Source: Blautia argi (lineage in GTDB: Bacteria; Bacillota; Clostridia; Lachnospirales; Lachnospiraceae). Taken from it: a stretch of 64,000 nt of DNA. The notes under the pieces were generated by a model. That model had not been told where the DNA came from. It made no database searches and worked only from the letters and a program-made list of their open reading frames with translations. The translations under genes were made by a program, and so were the position numbers. This document shows, in pieces, positions 16,521-25,649 of the stretch (its first letter is position 1; every line of letters starts with the position of its first letter). Where the stretch lies: the NCBI RefSeq assembly GCF_003287895.1, contig NZ_CP030280.1:689501-753500 (forward strand). The letters run 5' to 3'.

Positions 16521-17333
16521 ATGGCAGAGTATGAAATGTTTAAAACAACCTTAATGGGTGGATATGACAAGGAAGAAGTACAGGAGCTGATTCAGAAGCT
16601 GAAAGATGAAATGGCTGAAATTCAGGTGAATTATAAAAAGCAGATTGCAGACAGAGATGCCAAGATTGCGGAACTGCAGAAGAGAATTGAACTGAAGGAA
16701 TCTTATCAGGCGCGTATGGAGGAGGACATCAAGGAGAAATACCAGAAGTACATTGATAATTACGAAAGCATTGGAAAGCTGGTCTTTGAAGCGCAGATAA
16801 AAGCAGAAAGTATGGAAAAAGAAGCACGGGAAAAATGCGACATTATGATAGCAGAGGCTGAGGAGGAAGCAAAACGCCGCGTGGAGGCTGTGCAGTCTGA
16901 AATTGATGACAAACTTTTAGAGGGCAAGAAGAAATATGTGGCTGTTCAGGAAGAAATGAATGGCATTGTAGAATTGATTAATCAGGCACAGAGAAGATTT
17001 ATGTCTTCTTATAAAGAGGTGCATCACATTATCAGTAGTATGCCTACTTCCTTAAACGATATTGGCGAGGAGAGTGAGCTGGAAATTCACAGAATCGAGA
17101 TTCCTGATGAGGAGCTGCCAGAGGAAGAGAACAAAGAAGAACTTCATCTGGGAGATACTCAGGAGTTGGATATTATGGACGCTATGGAGGATATTGCAGA
17201 GCTGGAAGAGTTTGACGAAGAAGATGAGGAAGATGAGGACAGCAAGCTTGCCCTTCAGATTTCAAAGCTTTTAAGTGAAGAAGATGAGGCAATGCTGGAA
17301 GAAGAGTTAGACGGTCTTTTAAAAGAAGAATAA
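16521..17333 (+). CDS. DivIVA-like coiled-coil protein
   Basis: 270 residues, mostly long coiled coil. The N-terminus (YEMFKTTLMGGYDKEEVQELI) resembles the DivIVA/GpsB membrane-binding module, where a GYD..EV motif precedes the helix. Residues about 20-190 are heptad-rich, and the C-terminal 80 are very acidic (runs of Glu and Asp). DivIVA proteins mark curved membrane at poles and septa and recruit division or growth factors. The frame extends into the previous gene, but the ATG at 16521 follows GAGGTGGAG and gives the family start. Confidence 0.75.
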   Translation: MAEYEMFKTTLMGGYDKEEVQELIQKLKDEMAEIQVNYKKQIADRDAKIAELQKRIELKESYQARMEEDIKEKYQKYIDNYESIGKLVFEAQIKAESMEKEAREKCDIMIAEAEEEAKRRVEAVQSEIDDKLLEGKKKYVAVQEEMNGIVELINQAQRRFMSSYKEVHHIISSMPTSLNDIGEESELEIHRIEIPDEELPEEENKEELHLGDTQELDIMDAMEDIAELEEFDEEDEEDEDSKLALQISKLLSEEDEAMLEEELDGLLKEE

Positions 17334-17344
17334 GAGAATAACAG

Positions 17345-17413
17345 AAAACAGCTTCAGGCAGTTTCCTTAAAGTGGTATATCTAAAGAAAGGAGAGTGGTC
17401 TGAAGCTGTTTTT
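17345..17413 (+). terminator. Terminator after the DivIVA-like gene
   Basis: AAAACAGCTTCAG at 17345 pairs with CTGAAGCTGTTTT from 17400, and Ts follow. The loop is long (about 42 nt) and itself partly paired. Confidence 0.75.
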
Positions 17414-17449
17414 GTCTGTACCAATACAGCAATATTGTCTGAAAGTGCA

Positions 17450-17716
17450 TTAATCCTCTTCGATAATCTGCAGTTCCAGGTAGTCAAAGTCCAGGATTTC
17501 AATGAAATTATCCTGCGAAAACCGTACCTTTGAGAATTTCTGGAAGTCTTTGATATTGGACTCCAGCCAGATTGGAGAGGGAAGGTCAAATTCATGGCAA
17601 ATACAGTCCAGGCAGTGAAAGACCTTTTTGGTTCTGGTATTTTGTGTATCATCGCAGATAACCGTGCTTTTTTGAATACGCGTGTCTTTATAAATATTTC
17701 CCATTAAGCGGAACAT
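17450..17716 (-). CDS. Conserved hypothetical protein (88 residues)
   Basis: No function known to me. The ATG at 17716 has AAAGGA 8 nt upstream; an ATG at 17722 is in frame but too close to the site. The protein starts MFRLMGNIYKDTRIQ, has two Cys (CLDCICHEF) and an acidic end (DFDYLELQIIEED). It has a good promoter of its own and lies convergent with the DivIVA-like gene. No membrane span. Confidence 0.72.
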   Translation of the reverse strand: MFRLMGNIYKDTRIQKSTVICDDTQNTRTKKVFHCLDCICHEFDLPSPIWLESNIKDFQKFSKVRFSQDNFIEILDFDYLELQIIEED

Positions 17717-17755
17717 AGGCATTGTCCTTTCCGTATAGTAATTTCTGTGTTCTTT

Positions 17756-17784
17756 ATTATAAGAAAGATAGGAAGTGGTGTAAA
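17756..17784 (-). promoter_or_regulatory. Promoter of the 17450-17716 gene
   Basis: On the minus strand TTTACA (17784-17779), 17-bp spacer, TATAAT (17761-17756). Confidence 0.75.
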
Positions 17785-17999
17785 GCCTGTTTTTAAAAGT
17801 TTTGCGGCAGGGTTGTATAGATTGCATACGGAAATTGTGAAAATCAGTCAAAATGACGGGATTGATTTAGGGATTGTCCATGCATACAAAGACTTAAAGT
17901 AATATTTGGGCATTTGACCTATGGAAAAAAAACAGGGATAGAGGTATACTAATCTCAGTTCAAACGAGAGCAATCGCAAAATTTAGGAGGAAAATTAAA

Positions 18000-19112
18000 A
18001 TGGCAAGTTTATCATTACAGCATATTAACAAGACTTATCCAAATGGTTTTGAAGCAGTAAAAGATTTCAATCTTGAAATTGCAGATAAAGAATTCATCAT
18101 CTTTGTAGGACCTTCAGGTTGTGGAAAATCTACAACACTTCGTATGATTGCAGGTCTGGAAGAAATCTCAGGCGGTACATTAAAAATCGGTGACAAAGTA
18201 GTAAACGATGTTGAACCAAAAGACAGAGATATTGCAATGGTATTCCAGAACTACGCTCTGTATCCACATATGACCGTTTATGATAACATGGCATTTGGTC
18301 TGAAACTGAGAAAAGTTCCAAAAGATCAGATTGACAAAATGGTTAAAGAAGCAGCTAAGATCCTTGACCTGGAAAAATTATTAGACCGTAAACCAAAAGC
18401 TCTTTCCGGTGGTCAGAGACAGCGTGTTGCTATGGGACGTGCTATCGTGCGTGAACCTAAAGTATTCTTAATGGACGAACCTCTGTCAAACCTTGATGCA
18501 AAACTTCGTGTACAGATGCGTACTGAAATTTCTAAATTACATGAAAGATTAGGCGCTACTATCATCTACGTTACACATGACCAGACAGAAGCTATGACAC
18601 TGGGTACCAGAATCGTTGTTATGAAAGATGGTGTTGTACAGCAGGTAGATACACCTCAGACATTATACAATGCTCCATGTAACTTATTCGTTGCTGGATT
18701 TATCGGTTCTCCTCAGATGAACTTCTTAGATGCAGTTGTACATGTAAAAGGAAATGATGTTGAATTACAGATTGGTAAGACTGTACTTCAGGTACCGGCT
18801 TCCAAGAAAAAAGCTCTTATTGACGGCGGATATGACGGAAAAACAGTTGTTATGGGTATTCGTCCAGAGCATGTATACGATGATGAAGCTCGTATCCAGG
18901 CATTCCCGAACAGCACAATTGAAGGAAAAATCACTGTTTATGAATTACTTGGTGCTGAAGTTTATCTGTACTTTGACACAGAAGGATTCTCTATGACAGC
19001 AAGAGTAAATCCTCGTACAACAGCAAGAACAGGTGATACTGTTAAATTTGCATTAGACATGGAAAAAGTTCATGTATTTGATAAAGAAACAGAGCAGGTT
19101 ATCACAAACTAA
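18000..19112 (+). CDS. Multi-sugar ABC transporter ATP-binding protein (MsmK/UgpC type)
   Basis: ATPase that powers MalFGK-type sugar importers. 370 residues: Walker A GPSGCGKST (37-45), signature LSGGQRQR, Walker B VFLMDEPLSNLD, the H-loop THDQTEAM, and a C-terminal OB-type regulatory domain (about 235-370) found in MalK/MsmK. It is alone, with no permease genes beside it, which fits a shared ATPase serving several sugar importers in Firmicutes, perhaps including the permease at position 1. Its codons are strongly biased, indicating high expression. AGGAGG precedes the ATG. Confidence 0.93.
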   Translation: MASLSLQHINKTYPNGFEAVKDFNLEIADKEFIIFVGPSGCGKSTTLRMIAGLEEISGGTLKIGDKVVNDVEPKDRDIAMVFQNYALYPHMTVYDNMAFGLKLRKVPKDQIDKMVKEAAKILDLEKLLDRKPKALSGGQRQRVAMGRAIVREPKVFLMDEPLSNLDAKLRVQMRTEISKLHERLGATIIYVTHDQTEAMTLGTRIVVMKDGVVQQVDTPQTLYNAPCNLFVAGFIGSPQMNFLDAVVHVKGNDVELQIGKTVLQVPASKKKALIDGGYDGKTVVMGIRPEHVYDDEARIQAFPNSTIEGKITVYELLGAEVYLYFDTEGFSMTARVNPRTTARTGDTVKFALDMEKVHVFDKETEQVITN

Positions 19113-19134
19113 ATTTCAAATGTGAAAAATGCAG

Positions 19135-19195
19135 ACTGCCTCGTGAAAAGAAGTCAGGAAGTTTCCTGACGGACCTTTCACGGGGCAGTTTTTTT
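19135..19195 (+). terminator. Terminator after the MsmK-type gene
   Basis: ACTGCCTCGTGAAA pairs with TTTCACGGGGCAGT, an inner hairpin GTCAGGAA/TTCCTGAC lies between, and seven Ts follow. Confidence 0.9.
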
Positions 19196-19235
19196 AGTTC
19201 TTTGTTAAGAGGTGGGATAAAATAAAAAATTTTTG

Positions 19236-20108
19236 TTAAGAATCCAGCAGTTTTGAGCCGGAAAGCGTGGGGTTAAAATTTCCTTTCATACTTTTAATAG
19301 AGCGGGAGGTCAGAACATAATCTTTGGGCAGCGTACTGGGGGAATATCCGGTTATTTCCTTAAAGGTTCTGTTAAAATGCCGTATGGTGTCAAAACCGCA
19401 TAGAGAAGCTATTTCTGTAATAGACAGCTCCTGTCTGTTGTGCCGGAGCATTTCAATGGCTTTTTCCAGTCGTATAATATTCAGGTAAGTGGAAAAGGTC
19501 ATTCCTGATATATTTTTAAAAAATTTGGAAAAGTAAGGCTCGGAAAATCCCATAAAGCTGCTGGCATCAGAAAAGGTGATGTAGCTGTATTTTTCTTCAA
19601 TTTCATTCAGCAGATTTTTATAATTTTCCATGGAAGTATGAAATCTCGCGGATTTTTCTTCTATAGGGATACCATGACGGTAAATGTCTACAAAGAGGCA
19701 GCGGATCATTCCAATGATTTTCATTTCATAAAAGGACTGTTTTTCCTCCAGCTCTTTTTTTACTGTTTTAAAGAGATTTGGGACAGCGGTAGCAGAAAAA
19801 GAAGGTAAAAGAGGAGAAGCAAGGGCAGTTCTTCTGGTGATTTCCTGTATCATGGAAGCGTTAAACATGAGAATTTGTGTGATGCTTCCGGATTCTCCGT
19901 GAATATAGTGAATTTCTCCGCTTTGGATAAAGACGGCTTCCCTGTCATGTAGTTGATAGGCAGTGTGGTTGTAGGACACAGTTACCGTGCCTTTTTCGAT
20001 ATAAATCAACTCGCATTCCAGATGCCAGTGGGGCAGATTATGAAGAGATTCATAACGTCCCGTCCATGCACATTCTTTTTCTTCCCGTTTTTCAAAGTTT
20101 GCAAGCAT
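19236..20108 (-). CDS. AraC-family transcription regulator next to araA
   Basis: 290 residues: an N-terminal cupin sugar-sensing domain (LPHWHLECELIYIEKG, then FIQSGEIHYIHG) and a C-terminal double helix-turn-helix (about 190-285, including ITEIASLCGFDTIRHFNRTFKEITGYSP). I chose the ATG at 20108, with AGGAGG 7 nt upstream; the frame extends 17 codons further without a site. It is divergent from araA, so arabinose-dependent control of araA is the likely role. The family is certain, the ligand inferred. Confidence 0.9.
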   Translation of the reverse strand: MLANFEKREEKECAWTGRYESLHNLPHWHLECELIYIEKGTVTVSYNHTAYQLHDREAVFIQSGEIHYIHGESGSITQILMFNASMIQEITRRTALASPLLPSFSATAVPNLFKTVKKELEEKQSFYEMKIIGMIRCLFVDIYRHGIPIEEKSARFHTSMENYKNLLNEIEEKYSYITFSDASSFMGFSEPYFSKFFKNISGMTFSTYLNIIRLEKAIEMLRHNRQELSITEIASLCGFDTIRHFNRTFKEITGYSPSTLPKDYVLTSRSIKSMKGNFNPTLSGSKLLDS

Positions 20109-20199
20109 TGTGATTCCTCCTTTCTTTATACTGTAACAAAAAAGATAATAAATGTCCATATTGAGGCAACAGAGTTCTTTCTTTTTCAGGGATGTACGG

Positions 20200-20205
20200 T
20201 ATACT
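20200..20205 (+). promoter_or_regulatory. araA -10 box with poor -35
   Basis: TATACT in the divergent region, about 60 bp before the araA start; no -35 is recognisable at the right distance. This fits a promoter that needs an activator, such as the adjacent AraC-type protein (inference). Confidence 0.45.
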
Positions 20206-20265
20206 GAAAAGTAGAAAGAGGAACGAAAATTGCCAAAAGGCAGAAAATAACAGGAGGAAACAGTT

Positions 20266-21771
20266 ATGTTGGAAATGAAAAATTATCAGTTCTGGTTTTG
20301 TACCGGTTCACAGGACTTGTATGGACAGGAATGTCTGGAGCATGTGGCAGAGCATTCCAAAATTATGGTAGATAGATTAAACCAATCAGGAGTGCTTCCT
20401 TATGAAGTCGTATGGAAACCAACACTTTTGACAAATGCTATGATTCGTCAGACTTTTAATGAGGCAAATGCAGATGAAAACTGTGCAGGTGTGATTACCT
20501 GGATGCATACCTTTTCACCGGCAAAATCCTGGATTTTAGGACTTCAGGAATACAGAAAACCGCTTTTGCACCTGCATACACAGTTTAACAGAGAAATTCC
20601 ATATGATTCCATTGATATGGACTTTATGAACGAAAATCAGTCTGCACATGGAGATAGAGAATACGGACATATTGTAAGCCGTATGAGAATGGAAAGAAAG
20701 GTTATTGTTGGCTTCTGGGACGATAAAGATGTGCAGGAGAGAATTGCTTCTTGGATGCGGACTGCTGTAGGTGTTATTGAAAGCAGCCATATTCGTGTGA
20801 TGAGAATTGCCGATAACATGAGAAATGTAGCTGTTACAGAGGGCGACAAGGTAGAAGCACAGATTAAATTCGGCTGGGAAGTAGACGCATATCCGGTAAA
20901 TGAAATTGCAGACGCAGTAAAAGAGGTTTCCAAAGGAGATACCGATGCTCTGGTAGAAGAATATTATGATAAATATGAGATTCTTTTAGAGGGCAGAGAT
21001 GCAGAGGAATTCCGCAGACATGTGGCAGTTCAGGCTCAGATTGAGCTTGGATTTGAACGTTTCCTGGAGGAGAAAAACTATCAGGCCATTGTGACCCATT
21101 TTGGTGATTTGGGCTGCCTGCAGCAGCTTCCGGGTCTGGCTATTCAGAGGTTAATGGAAAAGGGCTATGGATTTGGTGGAGAAGGCGACTGGAAAACAGC
21201 AGCCATGGTTCGTCTGATGAAAATTATGACACAGGGCAAAAAAGATGCAAAGGGAACTTCTTTTATGGAGGATTATACCTATAACCTGGTTCCGGGAAAA
21301 GAAGGCATTCTGGAAGCACATATGCTGGAGGTTTGTCCAACGATTGCAGAAGGTCCTATCAGTATTAAGTGTCAGCCGCTTACTATGGGTGACAGAGAAG
21401 ATCCGGCAAGACTGGTATTTACATCCAAGACAGGTAAGGGTGTAGCTACCTCTCTGATTGACCTGGGCGACAGATTCCGTCTGATTATCAATGATGTGAA
21501 TTGCAAAAAGGTAGAGCAGCCAATGCCGAAGCTTCCGGTGGCCACAGCATTCTGGACACCGGAACCAAGCCTGCAGACAGGTGCAGAGGCATGGATTCTG
21601 GCAGGAGGCGCCCATCACACAGCATTCTCCTATGATTTGACTGCAGAACAGATGGGAGATTGGGCAGCAGCTATGGGAATTGAGGCTGTTTATATTGACA
21701 AAGACACCACAATCCGTAATCTGAAGAATGAACTTCGCTGGAATGAGGCAGCCTACAGACTGAACCTTTAA
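20266..21771 (+). CDS. araA: L-arabinose isomerase
   Basis: Converts L-arabinose to L-ribulose in the cytoplasm, the first step of arabinose use. 501 residues, the usual length. The opening (YQFWFCTGSQDLYG) and the core (VITWMHTFSPAKSWI, FGDLGCLQQLPGLAIQRLM, YGFGGEGDWKTAAM) are those of AraA, with manganese ligands expected in the Glu/His positions of these motifs. Strong AGGAGG site. araB and araD are not in the window. The nearby GH3 enzyme suggests a wider arabinoxylan-use locus. Confidence 0.97.
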   Translation: MLEMKNYQFWFCTGSQDLYGQECLEHVAEHSKIMVDRLNQSGVLPYEVVWKPTLLTNAMIRQTFNEANADENCAGVITWMHTFSPAKSWILGLQEYRKPLLHLHTQFNREIPYDSIDMDFMNENQSAHGDREYGHIVSRMRMERKVIVGFWDDKDVQERIASWMRTAVGVIESSHIRVMRIADNMRNVAVTEGDKVEAQIKFGWEVDAYPVNEIADAVKEVSKGDTDALVEEYYDKYEILLEGRDAEEFRRHVAVQAQIELGFERFLEEKNYQAIVTHFGDLGCLQQLPGLAIQRLMEKGYGFGGEGDWKTAAMVRLMKIMTQGKKDAKGTSFMEDYTYNLVPGKEGILEAHMLEVCPTIAEGPISIKCQPLTMGDREDPARLVFTSKTGKGVATSLIDLGDRFRLIINDVNCKKVEQPMPKLPVATAFWTPEPSLQTGAEAWILAGGAHHTAFSYDLTAEQMGDWAAAMGIEAVYIDKDTTIRNLKNELRWNEAAYRLNL

Positions 21772-21800
21772 ATTTCCGATATACCTGAAAAGATGACAGA

Positions 21801-21907
21801 AGAGGGGCAAATGCATGAAACGCATACTGTGAATATTTATACACTTTATGTTTTAAAAGTATAGATATTTCAAAGTGCTGTTTCCGGCATTTGTTCCTCT
21901 TTTTTTG
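21801..21907 (+). terminator. Terminator after araA
   Basis: AGAGGGGCAAATGC at 21801 pairs with GCATTTGTTCCTCT at 21887-21900 over a long loop, followed by Ts. Confidence 0.75.
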
Positions 21908-21940
21908 TGCATATAAGATTTACATATAATAGGAAGGTGC

Positions 21941-21969
21941 TTGCCAATTAAAAAAAAATAGGGTATTAT
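21941..21969 (+). promoter_or_regulatory. Promoter of the CdaR-like regulator
   Basis: TTGCCA at 21941-21946, 17-bp spacer, TATTAT at 21964-21969. Confidence 0.65.
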
Positions 21970-22011
21970 TATTTTAGAAAATCCAGGGACAACCCAAAGG
22001 AGAGAGGAAAT

Positions 22012-23097
22012 ATGATTTCAAGCCAGGTAATACAAAAGACATTAGATGAACTGAGAATGATCACAAGAATTGATTTGTGTGTCATGGATATAGACGGAAA
22101 GGTCAATTCCACCACTTTTGCTACAGAGGAAGAGGATTTTGGTGATGTGAGAGCCTTTGCAGAGTCTATGGCAGACAGCCAGGTGATGAAGGGCTGCCAT
22201 TTCTTTAAAATTTACGATAATCAGACTGTGGAATATATACTGGTTGCCAAAGGCGGCAATGAAGATGCCTATATGATCGGACGTGTAGCAGTAGCAGAAA
22301 TTCAAAATCTGATTGTGGCTTATAAGGAGCGTTTTGATAAGTCCAACTTTATTCAAAACCTGATTCTGGACAATCTGCTTTTAGTAGATGTGTACAACAG
22401 AGCGAAAAAGCTGCACATTGCAGTAGAGGCAAAACGAGTGGTTCTGCTGGTAGAAACCAGAAATGAAAAAGACCAGGATTCCATGGAAATTCTGAAAAAT
22501 CTCTTTATTTCCAGAAATAATGATTTTATTACAGCCATTGATGAAAAGAATATTATTATTGTCCGTACTTTAGAGGAAAGCGACGGATATGAAGAAATTG
22601 AAAATATTGCAAACATGATTGTGGATATGTTAAATGCTGAGGCAATGTCCCAGGTGCGAGTATCCTACGGCAATATTATTCATGAAATCAAAGATGTGTC
22701 ACGTTCTTATAAGGAAGCAAAGATGGCGCTGGACGTAGGCAAAATTTTCTATGTAGAAAAGAATATTGTGGGATACAACAATCTGGGAATCGGACGTCTG
22801 ATTTATCAGCTTCCCATGCCGCTTTGTGAAATGTTCATGAAAGAGGTGTTCGGCGGAAAACTTCCGGAATCTTTAGATGATGAAACTCTGAACACCATTA
22901 ATAAATTCTTTGATAACAACCTGAATATTTCAGAAACTTCCAGACAGTTGTTCCTGCACAGAAATACGCTGGTATACAGACTGGAGAAGATTCAGAAAAG
23001 CACAGGACTGGATATTCGTGTCTTTGACGATGCGCTGACCTTTAAGATTGCACTTATGGTATCCAGTTACATGGATTTCATGAAAAAGCAGGATTAA
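22012..23097 (+). CDS. CdaR/PucR-family transcription regulator
   Basis: 361 residues: an N-terminal sugar-diacid-recognition-like domain (about 1-120), a GGDEF-like middle region and a C-terminal PucR helix-turn-helix (LNISETSRQLFLHRNTLVYR, about 300-345). In E. coli CdaR senses glucarate and galactarate, so a small organic acid is a plausible ligand. It lies directly upstream of the aconitase-like gene in the same direction, although a terminator separates them, so it may control that gene. Confidence 0.85.
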   Translation: MISSQVIQKTLDELRMITRIDLCVMDIDGKVNSTTFATEEEDFGDVRAFAESMADSQVMKGCHFFKIYDNQTVEYILVAKGGNEDAYMIGRVAVAEIQNLIVAYKERFDKSNFIQNLILDNLLLVDVYNRAKKLHIAVEAKRVVLLVETRNEKDQDSMEILKNLFISRNNDFITAIDEKNIIIVRTLEESDGYEEIENIANMIVDMLNAEAMSQVRVSYGNIIHEIKDVSRSYKEAKMALDVGKIFYVEKNIVGYNNLGIGRLIYQLPMPLCEMFMKEVFGGKLPESLDDETLNTINKFFDNNLNISETSRQLFLHRNTLVYRLEKIQKSTGLDIRVFDDALTFKIALMVSSYMDFMKKQD

Positions 23098-23124
23098 TTC
23101 AGAAGCAAAACAGATTTACAACAG

Positions 23125-23188
23125 AAGCTGCTGCAAAAACAGGGGATAGATATAAATAGGCTCCTCGGTTTTGCGGCAGCTTTGTTTT
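23125..23188 (+). terminator. Terminator after the CdaR-like gene
   Basis: AAGCTGCTGCAAAAAC pairs with GTTTTGCGGCAGCTT, then TGTTTTC. Confidence 0.8.
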
Positions 23189-23244
23189 CTTATCTTCTGA
23201 AGTGCAAAATTTCCCGGGTATTTGTGAATAAAAAATAAAGCATT

Positions 23245-23256
23245 ATTGTATACAAT
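23245..23256. promoter_or_regulatory. ATTGTATACAAT palindrome upstream of the aconitase-like gene
   Basis: A perfect 12-bp palindrome just upstream of the -35 box. The core TTGTATACAA also lies at 12926-12935. Two direct GCGATAAA repeats (23266-23273 and 23290-23297) flank the -35. An operator role is likely but the protein is unknown. Confidence 0.45.
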
Positions 23257-23277
23257 TAATTTATTGCGATAAACTAC

Positions 23278-23306
23278 TTGCTTTTTAAAGCGATAAAATT
23301 TATAAT
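23278..23306 (+). promoter_or_regulatory. Promoter of the aconitase-like gene
   Basis: TTGCTT at 23278-23283, 17-bp spacer, TATAAT at 23301-23306. Confidence 0.75.
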
Positions 23307-23354
23307 GGTAGAAAATACGTTAGAAAAAAGCAAAAGAAAGATGGAGGGAATGCC

Positions 23355-25647
23355 ATGATTCAATTATATAAAACTGGCGCCTGGCTGGTAAACGGAACAG
23401 AGCTTTTGGAAGATTCGGAAGCTGTGAGAGCAGAAATTCAGGCAAAATATAATAAGACAGCGCCAACAAAGGAAGAGGCGGCAAAAAATACCATTGCCTA
23501 CTCAATTTTGCAGAATCATAACACATCAGACAACATGAAAAATCTGAAAATCAAGTTTGATAAGCTGACTTCACATGATATTACCTTTGTAGGAATTATT
23601 CAGACTGCCAGAGCTTCGGGTCTGGAGAAATTCCCTATTCCCTATGTGCTGACAAACTGTCACAATTCTCTGTGTGCAGTAGGCGGCACCATTAATGAAG
23701 ATGACCATATGTTTGGATTGACCTGCGCCAAACGCTATGGCGGGGTATATGTACCGCCTCATCAGGCAGTCATTCACCAGTTTGCAAGAGAAATGCTGGC
23801 AGAGGGCGGAAAAATGATACTGGGCTCTGACAGTCATACCCGCTACGGTGCGCTGGGAACCATGGCCATGGGTGAAGGTGGTCCTGAGTTGGTAAAGCAG
23901 CTTTTGGGCAGAACCTATGATATTAAGCGTCCCGAGGTAGTAGGGGTTTACCTCACCGGAAAACCGGTGCCAGGAGTGGGACCTCAGGACGTTGCTCTGG
24001 CAATTATCGGGGCAGTCTTTGAGAGTGGATATGTAAAAAATAAGGTCATGGAATTTGTAGGTCCCGGTGTGGAAAATTTGAGCGCAGATTACCGCATTGG
24101 CATTGATGTTATGACAACAGAAACTACCTGTCTTTCATCTATCTGGAAAACAGATGCCAAAATACAGGAATTTTATGAAATCCATGGAAGAGGAGCTGAC
24201 TATCAGGAACTGAATCCGGGAGAAGTTACTTATTATGATGGAGTGGTATATGTGGATTTGGGCCAGATAAGACCAATGATTGCCATGCCGTTCCACCCAA
24301 GCAATACCTACACCATTGAAGAATTAAACAGTAATCTCATGGATATTTTAGATGATGTGGAGAAAAAGGCGCAAATCAGCCTGGATGGAAAGATTCCATA
24401 TACTTTGAAGGATAAGGTGAAAAACGGAAGGCTGTGCGTAGAACAGGGAATCATTGCAGGCTGTGCAGGCGGCGGCTTTGAAAATATCTGCGATGCAGCG
24501 GATATTTTAAGAGGCGCCAGCATTGGGGCTGATGCATTTACTCTGAGTGTATATCCTGCAAGTACACCGATTTATATGGAACTTGCCAAAAACGGCGTGT
24601 TGGCTGACCTTTTGCAGACAGGTGCTGTGGTAAAAACTGCCTTTTGCGGCCCCTGCTTTGGTGCAGGAGAATACTCCGGCAAACAATGCCCTTAGTATCC
24701 GTCATTCTACCAGAAACTTTCCCAACAGAGAAGGCTCTAAGATTCAGAACGGACAGATTTCTTCTGTGGCCCTTATGGATGCCCGTTCCATTGCAGCTAC
24801 AGCGGCAAATAAGGGACAGCTTACCCCTGCTACAGAGTATGCAGGAGAATACAGAAGACCGGTTTATCACTTTGATGGACAGATTTATGCAAACCGTGTG
24901 TTTGACAGTAAGGGTGTGGCAGATCCGAGCGTAGAAATTCAGTTTGGTCCTAACATTAAGGATTGGCCTGAGATGCCGGTTTTGACAGAGAATCTGCTGT
25001 TAAAGACCGTGGCAGAAATCCATGATCCGGTTACTACCACAGACGAGCTGATTCCTTCCGGAGAAACTTCTTCTTATCGTTCCAACCCGCTGAAGCTGGC
25101 AGAGTTTGCCCTGTCCAGAAAAGCGCCGGATTATGTGGGACTGGCAAAGGAGATTCAGAAGGCAGAACTTGCCAGAGAGGCAGGAGAAAGTCCTGTAAAA
25201 GCAGTGCCTGAGCTGGAAGGTATCTGGGAAAGGGTAAAAGCCGTATACCCGGAGGCCACAGAGGTCAATACAGGAATCGGAAGCACTATTTTTGCAGTAA
25301 AGCCAGGGGACGGATCTGCCAGAGAGCAGGCTGCTTCCTGTCAGAAGGTGCTGGGAGGCTGGGCCAATATTGCCAATGAATATGCTACAAAGAGATACCG
25401 TTCTAATCTGATGAACTGGGGTATGCTTCCATTTTTAATACCGGAGGGAGAACTTCCCTTTAAAAAGGGAGATTTTATCTTTGTACCGGACATCAGAAAA
25501 GCTGTGGAGGAAGGAAGAGGAGAAATTCCTGCCTTTGCCATTAGCGATCAGGTGAAAGCCTTTACTCTTGGACTTGGGGAAATGACAGAGGACGAGAGAG
25601 AGATTATCCTGAAAGGGTGTCTGATTAATTACTACAGGGCAAAATAA
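23355..25647 (+). pseudogene. Aconitase-family hydratase (YbhJ-like), frameshifted
   Basis: Two overlapping frames, 23355-24695 and 24658-25647, are halves of one aconitase-superfamily protein of about 763 residues. The first half has [20 protein letters not shown] and [10 protein letters not shown], and ends after CGPCFGAGE. The second continues with the conserved [21 protein letters not shown] and the swivel domain. The family reads CFGAGD-TPANNA; here one extra A in GAGAATACT (near 24667-24674) breaks the frame. Removing it restores GAG-Asp-Thr-Pro. The iron-sulfur cysteines (CGPC) are intact. The substrate of this branch is unclear. It may be a real mutation or a sequence error. Confidence 0.85.
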
Positions 25648-25649
25648 GT

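Noticed and set aside
17914..17950. TTGACC and TATACT as a promoter for the MsmK-type gene
   Set aside because: The spacer would be 25 bp, too long; the -10 may be real but the -35 is not identified.
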